This document shows, piece after piece, positions 51,643 to 61,594 of a stretch of 64,000 bases of DNA. The stretch's first letter is position 1; each line of letters begins with the position of its first letter. A program made the translations under genes and the position numbers. The notes under the pieces are model-generated. The model saw only the letters and a program-made list of their open reading frames with translations. It did no database searches and had not been told where the DNA came from. Source of the stretch: Calliopum simillimum (taxonomy: Eukaryota; Arthropoda; Insecta; Diptera; Lauxaniidae); assembly GCA_951812925.1 (NCBI GenBank), contig OX638370.1, positions 104,174,897 to 104,238,896 of the forward strand, in the 5' to 3' direction.

Positions 51643-51716
51643 GTCTGGGCGGGAGACGAACCAAGGATCTCCATGTTGGTAGCAGAAGTCGTTACCACTG
51701 CACCAGCCTTGCCCGG
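51643..51716 (-). promoter_or_regulatory. tRNA-like A/B-box promoter (left arm)
   Basis: Minus-strand A box TGGTGCAGTGG (51695-51705) matches the consensus fully; the B box GGTTCGTCTCC (51652-51662) has one mismatch. It sits upstream of the ribozyme on the same strand. The acceptor-like GGGC/GCCC pairing is kept. Confidence 0.75.
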
Positions 51717-51953
51717 CTGCGAAGCCGACTTTTTGCCAGTTTTATTTGTGTGTTAATACGTATTGATATATCATAATTGTTGTTTTGTGTTATTTATTGA
51801 TATTTGGTATAGTTGTTCCTTTGGAACAAATTCAATACCGATTGCAGGTGTCTCCACCTTATCAGGGCGTGTTCTCCCAAATAACACAAAACAACAATTA
51901 TGATATATCAATACGTATTAACACACAAATAAAACTGGCAAAAAGTCGGCTTC

Positions 51954-52031
51954 GCAGCCGGGCAAGGCTGGTGCAGTGGTAACGACTTCTGCTACCAACC
52001 TGGAGATCCTTGGTTCGTCTCCCGCCCAGAC
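51954..52031 (+). promoter_or_regulatory. tRNA-like A/B-box promoter (right arm)
   Basis: A box TGGTGCAGTGG at 51969-51979 and B box GGTTCGTCTCC at 52012-52022, 32 bp apart, within a segment whose ends GGGC and GCCC can pair. This is the layout of an internal RNA polymerase III promoter from a tRNA ancestor. It lies about 85 bp upstream of the ribozyme at 52116. It is not a tRNA gene: the anticodon arm cannot be folded normally. Confidence 0.78.
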
Positions 52032-52115
52032 CAAAAACACAAAAAGTTTTCAAACTTGCAATTTTTCAATTATAATTAATTTAGTAAAATAAATATAATT
52101 ATAATTCCAACAAAA

Positions 52116-52162
52116 ATAGTCTGATGAGTCTTTGTGGCGAAAGACGAAACATATGTCACTAT
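52116..52162 (+). ncRNA. Hammerhead ribozyme, type I (right arm)
   Basis: Helix I 52116-52120/52158-52162 (ATAGT/ACTAT), CTGATGA at 52121-52127, helix II GTCTTT 52128-52133 / AAAGAC 52140-52145, GAA at 52146-52148, helix III 52149-52156 (ACATATGT, 2-3 bp), C17 at 52157. Predicted cut after 52157. The core is complete. Such a short helix III is a known trait of type I hammerheads in animal Penelope-like and retrozyme elements; these are thought to work better as dimers, which is established for related motifs and inferred here. Confidence 0.94.
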
Positions 52163-52710
52163 AGCCGTGTTTTTAATCCGTTCCTTGATTTGTCATAATT
52201 ATGTGTTAGAAAAATGCATTGATAGATTTATATGTAAATCGATCTTTGCAAATATATGACTAAAAGTTCAATTAAATAAAATCAATTTTCAATATAAAAT
52301 GTCATTAAGTAACACACTTAAAAAATAAAGTTTAAATTAAGTCTTAAAATAGTTCTAAAATATAGTTATCAAAATACATGATTCAAGCAAAACTTTAAAA
52401 ACAAGTATATGGCAACCCTGAAAATTTTTAAAAGTTTATCTGTGTGTTTCTGAAACCAAAAACTTAAGTTTAGACGAAAACGTATGATTTAAAATTAATT
52501 TGCGAAAACAACCATTTAGCAACCCTAAAAATGTATGTTGTAATTTTCTTAAAGTTTATTGAGCGTTTTGAGACTAAAATTTTATTTTAATTTTTCAAAT
52601 ATATTGCTTAAGCGAAACATATGGCAACCCTGAAAGTTAATGCTCATTTTTTAAAAATGTTCCAGGACACAAAAAAGGTATGTTTTGGTACATTTTTCGG
52701 AGATTTACCC

Positions 52711-54000
52711 AAGTCCTTTTTTCTATCGATTACCTGTCACTTTACAACCAACATTTTCCTTCGCAGACGACACCAATATTTATCAATCCTTTTACTTCAA
52801 AAAGCTTCCAAGCTCTGTGGAAATTGAGACCTCAAAACAATCTCCGATGTCAAGACCCATGTTTTCTCACAGATGAATGGCATAAACATTAAGAGTTCAG
52901 AAACTTTGGACATACTGGGCTTATCGAACTCATCTTAATTGCGTTACAATGGTGTTTACTAGAACATCGCACTATCGGGATGATTTGTCTTTGGTCGCAG
53001 TATACCAAATATTTCAAAACTTAATTAAAATTTGTATTTTTTTTTCTGCATTACTTCTCTAACACAAGCGCGTGCTCTTTAATAAATCCTAATCCCATAA
53101 AACACAATGAGCCACAATTTGGATTTAGCAATTTAGAAACCATCTTTCTTTGTTTTCCATTCTTTTTTTTTTCTTTTCTTTTGACGTCTTTACCATGTCA
53201 TCTTAAAGACGTTCATCTTCTTTCGCAAAGAAAAAACCGCATTATTCTAATGCGTTTGCTTTATGCCACACAGCAAAAAGTAAAAAAGCGGGGCAAAAGA
53301 AAAGACAAAAAAAACTAATCTCTTCCAAACTAAAAAATTCACTTTGACGGAATCAATGCTGGAGCAGCTAGCACACCAGCAGTTGTCGTAGTCGTAGGAG
53401 TCATCACTCACTCCAACACGCCTACCGCCGCGCCGTTCTCATATGATATTGTCAGAGTTAAGTGGCAGCGCCGCCAAAGTAGCAAAGCACGCTTTGGGGA
53501 TTTTGTAACCCACCAACTTCTTACCAGCGACACCACATTCGTCTTTGTCATTTAATGGAGTTGCAAGTGCCACCAACTCCAACTCTCTAAATATTCTTCG
53601 CTACTTCCGCTTGTTAGTTGTCCTTTTGCCTTTGTGTGTTGTTATCGTTGTTTTTATTGTAGGTCTTCTTTTGCTCAGTCCTCGTTTTTTTTTTGAGCTT
53701 TTGAACAGATTTTTATGATATTGCAGCGCATAAAATTTTATGAGCTGAAGAATCACTTTGCATTGTATGTGTGTGTGGGATCTGCTCGTTTTCTTCAAGG
53801 CTAGCTAAATTTGGCACAGTGGTGCTGAAGTGAGTATTTCACTTTTCTCTTATTGAAAAGTTATAGTCAACTATTTAAGTCCAAATAGAGACTTTTCATC
53901 GGAATGGTTTTATTTCAGAGAAACCGTAAAATTTTTGTTGATGCTTTTACAATTCGCGACTTTTTCATGTCATCTTTATGTTCTTTACGGCTCGGCCCAA
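52711..54000. other. Non-coding stretch
   Basis: Unique DNA, AT-rich at first, GC-richer at 53340-53600. The overlapping short frames at 52621-52892 partly run through the end of the family A element. No gene is supported. Confidence 0.3.
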
Positions 54001-55042
54001 AGTTTAAATCGTTAAAAATTGATTGACCCTTAAATCGTTAAAAACTCATCGATCCGAAATTTGTTTTAAGCAAAACTAACAACAACAAAAAAAAAAAAAA
54101 AAAAAAGAAACCGAGTGGCAACCCTGAAAATTTTTGTACAATTTCAGAAAAGTTCTTCAGAGCGGTTCTGAAAACAAAAATTTCAATTTAGTCAAAAAGA
54201 TAAGAATTATATAAGATTTTCGAAAATAGCTAGGTGGCAACCCTAAGAATTTATGTTGGATTTTTATAAAGTTTATTTAAGTGTGACTAAATTTTAATTT
54301 TAACTTTTTTAAATAAATAGCTTAGGCAAAACTAACAACAAAAAAACCAGGTGAGGAGTTACTAAAGGGAGAATGATGAAATGTTAAAAAAAAAATGGCG
54401 GAGAATGATGAAACGGAGAATGACAAAATGTTGCAAACACAGTAATATCACAATGAAAATAACTTTTTTTTTTTAAAAAGTAAAAACTGGTGGATAGCCC
54501 CTGTGATAGTTTATTGTTTTACTTATATAAAGATAAATAAATATGTTTAGTAACATAAAAAGAATTTACGCGGAGAATGAGGCACACTTGCGTTCATTAC
54601 AAAATTTTTAAACTTTTTTTAAAAAAAACTCACGAACACTCGCTGTCGAAAATCAAAATTAATTGGGATTAAAATACGCTGAATATCCTCTTTCTCTTCT
54701 CTATTTACTATTTAAAAAATGAACAGTTAAAATAAGAAAAACTGAGTGGAGATAGTCTAAATTGAGGGACCAACTTCCATGTTGCTACAATGTCATATAA
54801 GTCTTTTTTAGAAAATAATGTAATATGCGAAACGGGTAAATTAAGTGCACTAAGAAGCGATTAGAGACAGGACGGAGAATTAGTTTGAACCACTTTATGT
54901 TATAATTTCGTAATAAAATATTAAAAACCAATTTTTTTCAAACAATTCGTATAGAATTTTTCATAAGTATCTGTATTAAATAGTTATATCAAATTTTAAA
55001 TTTGAACATGGATTTTGAATGGTACATTTTTTTGGACTCACC
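54001..55042 (-). mobile_element. Family A element, truncated reverse copy
   Basis: It ends with ggactcacc at 55042, the left end of the family in reverse, but begins in mid-element at about 54001 (agtttaaatcgttaaaaatt, compare 44394). The right-hand half with its terminal repeat is missing. Confidence 0.75.
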
Positions 55043-55445
55043 TTAATATACCCTGGGTGTAGCGTTTTAAAATTTTATATCCTACACGAAAATGGCTAAA
55101 ACTATGGACAATCTATGCAACAAACTTAAGCCCAATTAAAAATAATTTTCATGAAAATGTGTAACGAAACGGTTCCAGCTATTTTATAGTTTCAAAATCT
55201 ATTCCGAATGAAATTCTAGATGATCGTTTTTAAAATGAGGTCGCAAAACGGCATATTTAAAAAAAAAAAAACAAAACAAACGAAAACCAAAATAATCGTT
55301 TTCGATATATTTGTCGGTGCTAAATCCGAATCCAGTCTTGGAATCGCCTTACCATGCATGGTTTTTTGAAATATTCTAAACTAAAAGTTCAAACACATGA
55401 TTTTGAGCGATTCCGAGAATGGATTCGGATTCATTATATCCATTT
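55043..55445. other. Non-coding stretch
   Basis: Begins with a scrap TATACCCTGGGTGTAG (55048) of the family B end. The blocks ccgaatccagtcttggaatc (55328) and gattccgagaatggattcgg (55409) form a loose inverted repeat that leads into the tRNA-like segment. No gene. Confidence 0.35.
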
Positions 55446-55507
55446 TAGCTAAATGATTAAACGTTAGATTGCTACTCTGGACGCGTGGGTTCGAATCCCA
55501 TCAAAGT
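55440..55507 (+). promoter_or_regulatory. tRNA-like sequence with perfect B box
   Basis: B box GGTTCGAATCC (55488-55498) is perfect and lies in a five-pair T arm with a seven-base loop. An anticodon-like arm TTAGA/TCTGG with loop TTGCTAC would show anticodon GCT (Ser), and A box TAGCTAAATGA (55446-55456) has one mismatch. The acceptor and D arms pair poorly and the long variable arm of a Ser tRNA is absent, so this is a tRNA pseudogene or SINE head, not a working tRNA. No hammerhead follows it. Confidence 0.5.
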
Positions 55508-58500
55508 ATATTAATATTTGTTTTTTCAAGTAATTATAAGTACTAGAATCGCCCAATAATCAAAATACGACCACAAATGTATTAAAAAATTTTGTAACTT
55601 TTTGGACAGTTTTAGTACTTTTTTTGCTATTTGGTTCAAAATAGAAAAGCTCATTTATCATCCCAGAAAAGAAAACAAAAAACATGAAGTCAGTGTCAGT
55701 CAGCTTTTTGTCTTTCTCTTTGTGCTGTATCGTTTTTTCAGCTCTGTGTGACCGCGTATTTTGTTGTTGTTAATATTGAAAAATTTGTATTTAATTTTAC
55801 GTGGCTTAAACTTAAAGTATCAACATAATTTTAACTTTTTGCACATCTACGCACAAGTATCTTTCTTATGGCGTATAATTCAAAGTGGTACGCCATTTCC
55901 AACATAGTAAAAAAGGTAGGACAGATTTTATCTCGCGTATTAATATATAGATTTCATTCGTATAAATGCTATGTAGAGTTTAACTTCAAACAGTAGCAAC
56001 TTTCGCTCTTATATCCTATGTACTTTCCATTCCAATTTTTTACATTTCAAGACCATTGTACAGCTTGTTATACCATTGTAACCCCAAAATCCCCCATTCC
56101 ATTAATGCAATTTGCGCCAGCCACGACGATTGCACTCTATTTCAATAAAAGTAATAATATTCTTGTTGTTGTTGTGTCGCGTCGGTCGTTCCTCGATTTA
56201 AACTCGTTGTGCCGCGTGCTTCCTTTTTTTGTGCGGAGCGGCGCGTCCCTTTCGTCCTTTTTGCAATTTTGTCGTTTTTTGTTTTGTTTTCTTCTCGTTT
56301 GTCTTTTGCTTTTTGTTTTTGTTTGTCTAATTTATTGGATTATTTTTTTTATGTTTTTTTATTTTATTTCTGATTTCTCTATTTTGCTCCGATCTCTTCA
56401 GTTTTTTTCTTTTTTTTCATTTTGGTTGAACCATTTTTGGCGGTTTGGTGATGAAAAAGAACAAGGATGATGAGGACACATGGCATGGCGCGTATGTTTT
56501 ATTCAGTAACATTTTCTATGATAATAGGATTAATAGCGACAGCAACAACAACAACAACAATGTCTTCCTGTTTTCTTTTTGCAGCCAGTGTTGTCACTTT
56601 GCCGCGCTGCTCCTTGTATTTACATTTAATTCGCTGACACTCAAAGGGTCTTTTGCTAATTTTCTGACTCATTTCCGTTTAGCGACACAGCGTTACAAAT
56701 TCAAGCCCTAAACAGCAAAAGGATTAGTGAAAAGTTGCAGGATTTTTTTAAATTTTTGGTTTGATATTTTGCGCTAAAGCTCTGACGACAAACGGGCGTT
56801 GTATTTGATTTCAATTTAATCTTGACATTTTGGGTTTTGCCCGAAAAGTTTTTTTTTTATTTTCCTGGAAAAAAGTAATAAAACAATAAAAGTAAAATAA
56901 TAAAATATGTTAATTTATGAAGCAACTTTTGTGTCGCCGACATTGTGTATGTGCGATATAAACTGAAAGTAGCCAGTAACCACAGTTGGCAGTCTGGTCC
57001 GGTTTCAAGTCATACACACAAAGACTTTTCGTCCCTTTATTGGCCATCGATATGCATGTGAGGGTGTTTGGCATTAGTAAACGGTACTCTATATGTTCAT
57101 ATGTGGGTGTATGTATTTTTGACGAGGGTGTTTGATGTCACACAGTCGAGGGTTAAAATATGCGAAATGAAATCTCCCTAATTTTGGTAAAACTCAAACA
57201 AAACCGTGTGCCATAGTGACTCAAAACAATTAAAATAACAACAACAACAATAATAACAAAAACGACAGCCTAGCAAAATTGAAAGCACTTTTTAAATGTT
57301 TTACAAACAAACATACATGATACACTCAATAGAAAATGTTAATTCAAAACTTTTAGAATTAAAATCAAAATCAGTTGACGTGATTTTGCAAAAATGGAAA
57401 AAACCCATATATTTTGAAAATATGGCTAAAAATAATTTATATGTGCCTTCCGGATTTTCTGGATCAAGTCGAAATTTTTTTTAATCGGTCTTCTGCACAT
57501 ATGTTGAGTCGACACACAAAATTTTACGTTCGTTACATCTGAGGTTTATTATGTCTTCTGAAGGCTTATGGAAGATGCTAAGTGAAATATTTTTGAAAAA
57601 AACTTTAACCCTCTACACCCTCCACAAATGGGTAAATTTTGACCATTTCTCAAAAATGTATAAAAATTATCCCTAAAACGGGGAATAACAGTAGGTACAA
57701 TTTGTAACACAGAAATATTTTTAATAAAATTATACTAGTGGTTGCCGAACTGGAGTCGAAAATTCGACGCGATGGCCAAAAAATCGTCAATATCAATAAA
57801 GACCTCACACATTTCATGGTAAATAAATTATTCTTAAGTTTCAAGCATTTCTTGACTTTGTTGACCCCCAATGAAATTTTCCTTGAAATATTTTTTGTAA
57901 TATTTTAACCCATTGTAACCAGTTTTTTTTTTTTTTTTTTGGAAAAGGTGTCAAATTTACCCGCAAAGACAGGATATAATGGGTTGATGTGTTTTAAAAA
58001 CTGTTCCTTATTTGATTTTGTTATGGCCTTGGGACAAAAACTTTACTGTGGGGTAAAATTTCGAAAATACGTTTCTTGTGCTTATTTTAGCTAAAAAAAC
58101 AATATATTACTAAGGATAAATATCAGATATTATTTTCTTTTACACCTTGACTCCAGATGAAAATTTTGAGATGTCACACGCTTCATTCCGATTATTTTTT
58201 GTTGGTTTGGGATATAGAATACTTGCTCTCCCTGTCCGCTTCGCTTGGCATATGTTTGTTTTTATTTTTTTATTTGCTACAACTTTTCCCAAGAAACCGC
58301 CACAAAACTTCCAATAGTTTCGAAGATGTAGGTAAAAACGTTAATTTACGCCCCCTGCTAAGCCAATTAAAAAAAATGTATGTATCCATTTTAAAGCTAA
58401 TTTTATTTCACACAATTAAGGCTTGTTGATAGTCCGCCATAGATATTTTTCGTTTTGACTATCCTTCGGGACCTGCGGCTATCCCAGAAAACTATCAGTT

Positions 58501-58515
58501 AAAGCTTGTTGATAG
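55508..58515. other. Non-coding stretch
   Basis: No gene is supported. The 150-codon frame at 56018-56470 is driven by a T-rich tract (56220-56430) and gives a Phe/Leu-rich peptide without recognisable family. At 57605, 57903 and again at 59346, words beginning TTAACCC followed by GGGT..GACC or ATGGG resemble ends of small DNA transposons. The sequence 58428-58515 is echoed at 60850-60960. Confidence 0.35.
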
Positions 58516-59548
58516 CACTAGTTTACAGCCAAAATTCCCAGCGAATGCCGTTGCTCATTTTATATGGAAAATGGGCTGCTGATTCCGAAAATTGCATTTT
58601 TTTTTTTTTTATTTCGTGTCGTTTTCGAGATATCGGTCATTTTCGGTTTTTGGACCAAAAAAAAAAAGATAGTTCCATTAAAATACAAATATCTCAAGAA
58701 CCAATGTTTGTATTTCTACAAATAATATGTCATATTAAAGGTAATTAAATTACCTACAAATGATATCCACATCACTTTTTGGTTGGTTCCTTAGTTTCGG
58801 TGAAATAAATTGATTTCTAAAAAAAAAAAAATTTTTTTTTCGAAAAAATTAACAAAAAATCAAATTCTACTTCAAATTTATACAAGAAGACATAACTTTT
58901 TTATAATTTTTTTTTTTTTGTATCATAGACTATATATTTGTGAAGAAAATAAGATATCATTTAAGAAAATCGATGGAAAAATGCAAAAGTTGTATACAAT
59001 TCATTGATAAGTTACCAAAATGCGTTTTTCCCTATTTTTCCGTTTTTTTGTAATAAACTGTTCGAAAATTTGAAACTTTTTGTAAAAGAAATTAGAAAAT
59101 CCAAAAAATTCTTAAAGAAGGTATTAAAAGGAAATACCCGTGCCTCGCCGTTTTTCTCTAACACGTCAGATTTTTTTTTAATCGATTTTTGAAGTTTTTT
59201 AATCCACTGTACATGAAAAAACAGAAATAACGCATTCTTGTGTTAAATCGATGACTTCAACTATATAATCCTTACATCTGAGGTGTATTATATGTTCAGT
59301 AAACTTATGCAGGATACTGCGAGGAATATTTTTGTAGAAAATTTTAACCCTCTAAAACCCTCACATGTGGGTCATTTTGACCCCCACATGAAGGTCAAAT
59401 CCGCCCTTGTAGGTTTTAATTGTAGCTAGCGTAGCATGTCTCAAAACCAGAGTGTGTTACCAACTAACAATTTGGCAATTTTTCACAACAGACGGCGCTA
59501 GTGAGCCTTATGAGTTATGCATAATGGCGATCCTGCTCAGAGAGTTTA

Positions 59549-59635
59549 CTCGTGGCCTATAGCACAATCGCTTAAGCACCGCGTTCTCTTTCATTAGAAA
59601 ACCGGAGTCACGGGTTCGAGTACCGTTTCTGGCAA
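59549..59635 (+). promoter_or_regulatory. tRNA-like A/B-box region, first repeat
   Basis: A-box-like TGGCCTATAGC (59553-59563, one mismatch) and B-box-like GGTTCGAGTACC (59613-59624, one extra base) are 49 bp apart. A stem TTCT/AGAA in between may be an anticodon-arm remnant. It lies directly upstream of the ribozyme. Weaker than the promoter of the inverted-dimer family. Confidence 0.6.
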
Positions 59636-59645
59636 GATTTAACTA

Positions 59646-59734
59646 AAACTGATCTGATGAGGCTATATACATGTTTATATATGAAAATATATAAATATGT
59701 ATGTGGAAGTAGCCGAAACATATGTAATCAATTT
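59646..59734 (+). ncRNA. Hammerhead ribozyme, type I, long helix II (first repeat)
   Basis: Helix I TGAT (59650-59653) with ATCA (59727-59730), extended past a C-A mismatch by AAA/TTT. CTGATGA at 59654-59660. Helix II GGCTA 59661-59665 / TAGCC 59710-59714, prolonged past an internal loop by a 14-pair A/T-rich stem (one G-U) capped by GAAA. GAA at 59715-59717, helix III ACATATGT 59718-59725, cleavage base A at 59726. All core positions are intact. The predicted cut is after 59726. Confidence 0.93.
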
Positions 59735-60121
59735 CCATGTTAACACTTGCTTTCGTCTGTTGTTGAAAAATTGCAAAAATGACTGTTTAATTAGTTCAAT
59801 ATAAAATTATCATACTTCAATTTAGAAAAAGCGCGTTGGTACTTTCATTAGTACTATACAAGCAATAAAAAACAGTCAATAAACTAACTTCATAATTTAT
59901 CTAGGGGAACCTGCCTATCTATCATTAAAATTCTCGTAATTTCGAGAGCCTGCATTGTATGTGGAAAACAAATCCGCCCTTGTAGGTTTTAATTGTAGCT
60001 AGCGTAGCATGTCTCAAAACCAGAGTGTGTTACCAACTAACAATTTGGCAATTTTTCACAACAGACGGCGCTAGTGAGCCTTATGAGTTATGCATAATGG
60101 CGATCCTGCTCAGAGAGTTTA

Positions 60122-60208
60122 CTCGTGGCCTATAGCACAATCGCTTAAGCACCGCGTTCTCTTTCATTAGAAAACCGGAGTCACGGGTTCGAGTACCGTT
60201 TCTGGCAA
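60122..60208 (+). promoter_or_regulatory. tRNA-like A/B-box region, second repeat
   Basis: Exact copy of the first, 573 bp downstream: A-box-like at 60126-60136, B-box-like at 60186-60197. It would lie inside the 573-nt RNA released by cleavage at both ribozymes, so the promoter could travel with the RNA. Confidence 0.6.
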
Positions 60209-60218
60209 GATTTAACTA

Positions 60219-60307
60219 AAACTGATCTGATGAGGCTATATACATGTTTATATATGAAAATATATAAATATGTATGTGGAAGTAGCCGAAACATATGTAA
60301 TCAATTT
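60219..60307 (+). ncRNA. Hammerhead ribozyme, type I, long helix II (second repeat)
   Basis: Same as the first copy: CTGATGA at 60227-60233, TAGCC 60283-60287, GAA 60288-60290, helix III 60291-60298, cleavage base A 60299. No difference from the first copy was seen, which argues for recent insertion or duplication. Confidence 0.93.
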
Positions 60308-60848
60308 CCATGTTAACACTTGCTTTCGTCTGTTGTTGAAAAATTGCAAAAATGACTGTTTAATTAGTTCAATATAAAATTATCATACTTTCTTAAATAG
60401 TATTTTATTTGCCTAACAAATTTATAGACTATGATATAAAAATACAAAATGATTTTTAAATTTTTTTTTTCTTGTAAAAATCTGCAGTTGATTTAGACAT
60501 TTTTGTAATTTTTTCGGAAAAATATACTCTTTTTTTCAGAAATCAATTTATTTCATCGAAACTAACAAACCAGCCAAAAAGTGATGTGAGTATTATTTGT
60601 AGGTAATTTAATTACCTTTAATATGACATATTATTTGTTTGAATACAAACATTGGTTCTTGAGATATTTGTATTTAAATGGAACTATCTTTTTTTTTTGG
60701 TCCAAAAACCGAAAATGACCGATATCTCGAAAACGACACGAAATAAAAAAAAAAAAATGCGATTTTCGGAATCAACAGCCCATTTTCCATATAAAATGAG
60801 TAACGGCATTCGCTGGGAAAAAAAATTTTAATCATTTGTAAACTAGTG

Positions 60849-61489
60849 TAGTCCGCCACAAATGTTTTCGCTCTAGTATACCCAGATATTCTTTGTTTTG
60901 ACCACGAAGCCTTTGGCAACCTTCGAGTATGCCAGAAAACTATTAACTAAAGCTTGTTGATGGGCCTTTACAGATATTTTCCCTCTAGTATACCTAGATA
61001 TTCTTTGTTTTGTCAATGAACCCTTCGGATGACCTTCAAATATTCCAGAAGGATATCTTGATATTCTTCGTTTTGACTATGAAACCTTCGGCTGACCTTG
61101 GGAAACCTTCGTGTATAGCATTTAAAACTTTCCATACTTGAGCTTACCTTACTGCCAAATATTCAGCTCCATTGGCCAAACAGTTTCAGACATACACACA
61201 ATGATTGATTCCCCCTTCAAATCTATATCCCCTTTTCCACCATCTAAGGGAATGGTTTCAGAGATAAAAACATTTTATGTTCTTCTTTGGGTCTTAGACT
61301 ATCTCAATGCCAAATTTCATCTAAGTCGGTACAGCGGCTTAGCCGTGAGAAGGTAACAGACAGTTACTTTCGCATTTAAAGTATTAACTAATACTAGTAC
61401 TAGTACGGATAACGGTCTTAACTCCTGAGATAGGTTAAAACAACACCAGATTTTAGCATATTTTGAAAAAATTACCAATGTGAAAAAAA
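60849..61489. other. Old repeat sequence, no gene
   Basis: Short imperfect repeats around gatattctttgttttg and accttcgg (60880-61100) form a degenerate tandem. The block 61310-61400 (gcggcttagccgtgaga, cagttactttcgcattta, ACTAGTACTAGTAC) has the form of a widespread insect transposon tail. Confidence 0.45.
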
Positions 61490-61594
61490 TGTTATAGTTC
61501 TGTATTAAATAGTTAAAAAATCTAGTTTAAACTGTAAAAATGGTTTTGAACCCTCCGGGACATTGGAATGGTACATTTTTCGGAGAATTACTTT
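61490..61594 (-). mobile_element. Family A scrap (terminal fragment)
   Basis: About 105 bp of the left end in reverse: tattaaatagtt, gggacattggaatggtacat, ttttcggagaatta. The remainder of the element is missing. Confidence 0.6.

Larger units (their letters stand above)
51368..52330. mobile_element. Inverted dimer of a hammerhead-ribozyme retroelement with 13-bp target duplication
   Basis: The element proper is 51381-52317. The left arm 51381-51794 and right arm 51879-52289 are near-identical inverted copies (about 98 percent by eye) around an 84-bp spacer that itself has a hairpin (GTTCCTTTGGAAC). The right arm has a further 28-bp tail (52290-52317). A perfect direct repeat TTAAAAAATAAAG flanks the whole at 51368-51380 and 52318-52330, so the dimer was inserted as one unit. 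A long, odd-sized target duplication points to retrotransposition. Partial inverted or tandem dimers with a short tail are known for Penelope-like retroelements; no reverse transcriptase is encoded here, so it would depend on another element. Confidence 0.88.
49441..52710 (+). mobile_element. Family A element interrupted by two later insertions
   Basis: It starts with GGGTGAGTCTCCAAAGAATG at 49441 and ends with the inverted counterpart at 52687-52710. The span is 3.27 kb; removing the insertions at 50629-51245 and 51368-52317 leaves about 1.7 kb, the length of the intact copies at 34990 and 43912. This gives an order of events: family A first, the other two afterwards. Confidence 0.8.
59396..60390 (+). 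mobile_element. Tandem hammerhead-ribozyme retroelement, 573-bp period
   Basis: Two 422-bp direct repeats (59396-59817 and 59969-60390), identical as far as I can see, flank a 151-bp spacer, giving a period of 573 bp. Each repeat holds, in order, a tRNA-like A/B-box region, a full hammerhead ribozyme and a 3' end with CAATATAAAAT. This long-terminal-repeat-like layout with a ribozyme in each repeat is that of retrozymes and of Penelope-like pseudo-LTR copies. Cleavage at both sites would free a 573-nt RNA (59727-60299) able to be circularised. No protein is encoded. No target duplication was found, so the left limit may be a truncation. Confidence 0.88.
58516..60848. mobile_element. Fold-back element enclosing the tandem ribozyme element
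   Basis: The left arm 58516-58985 and right arm 60391-60848 are inverted copies (cactagtttaca ends; shared cccagcgaatgccgtt, cgtttttgagatatcgg-type and aatatctcaagaaccaatgt blocks). The right arm stops exactly where the ribozyme retroelement begins (60390/60391). The outer flanks repeat AGTCCGCCA words. No transposase is visible. Confidence 0.75.

Noticed and set aside
51954..52031. A functional tRNA gene
   Set aside because: A and B boxes are good, but the anticodon arm and B-box mismatch do not allow a normal cloverleaf; it is part of a repeat.
56018..56470. A 150-codon membrane-like frame
   Set aside because: Hydrophobicity comes from a T-rich tract; no family features.
59396..60390. A conventional LTR retrotransposon solo pair
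   Set aside because: The repeats lack TG..CA ends, primer-binding site and polypurine tract, and the 151-bp interior has no coding room; the ribozymes point to a retrozyme-like element.
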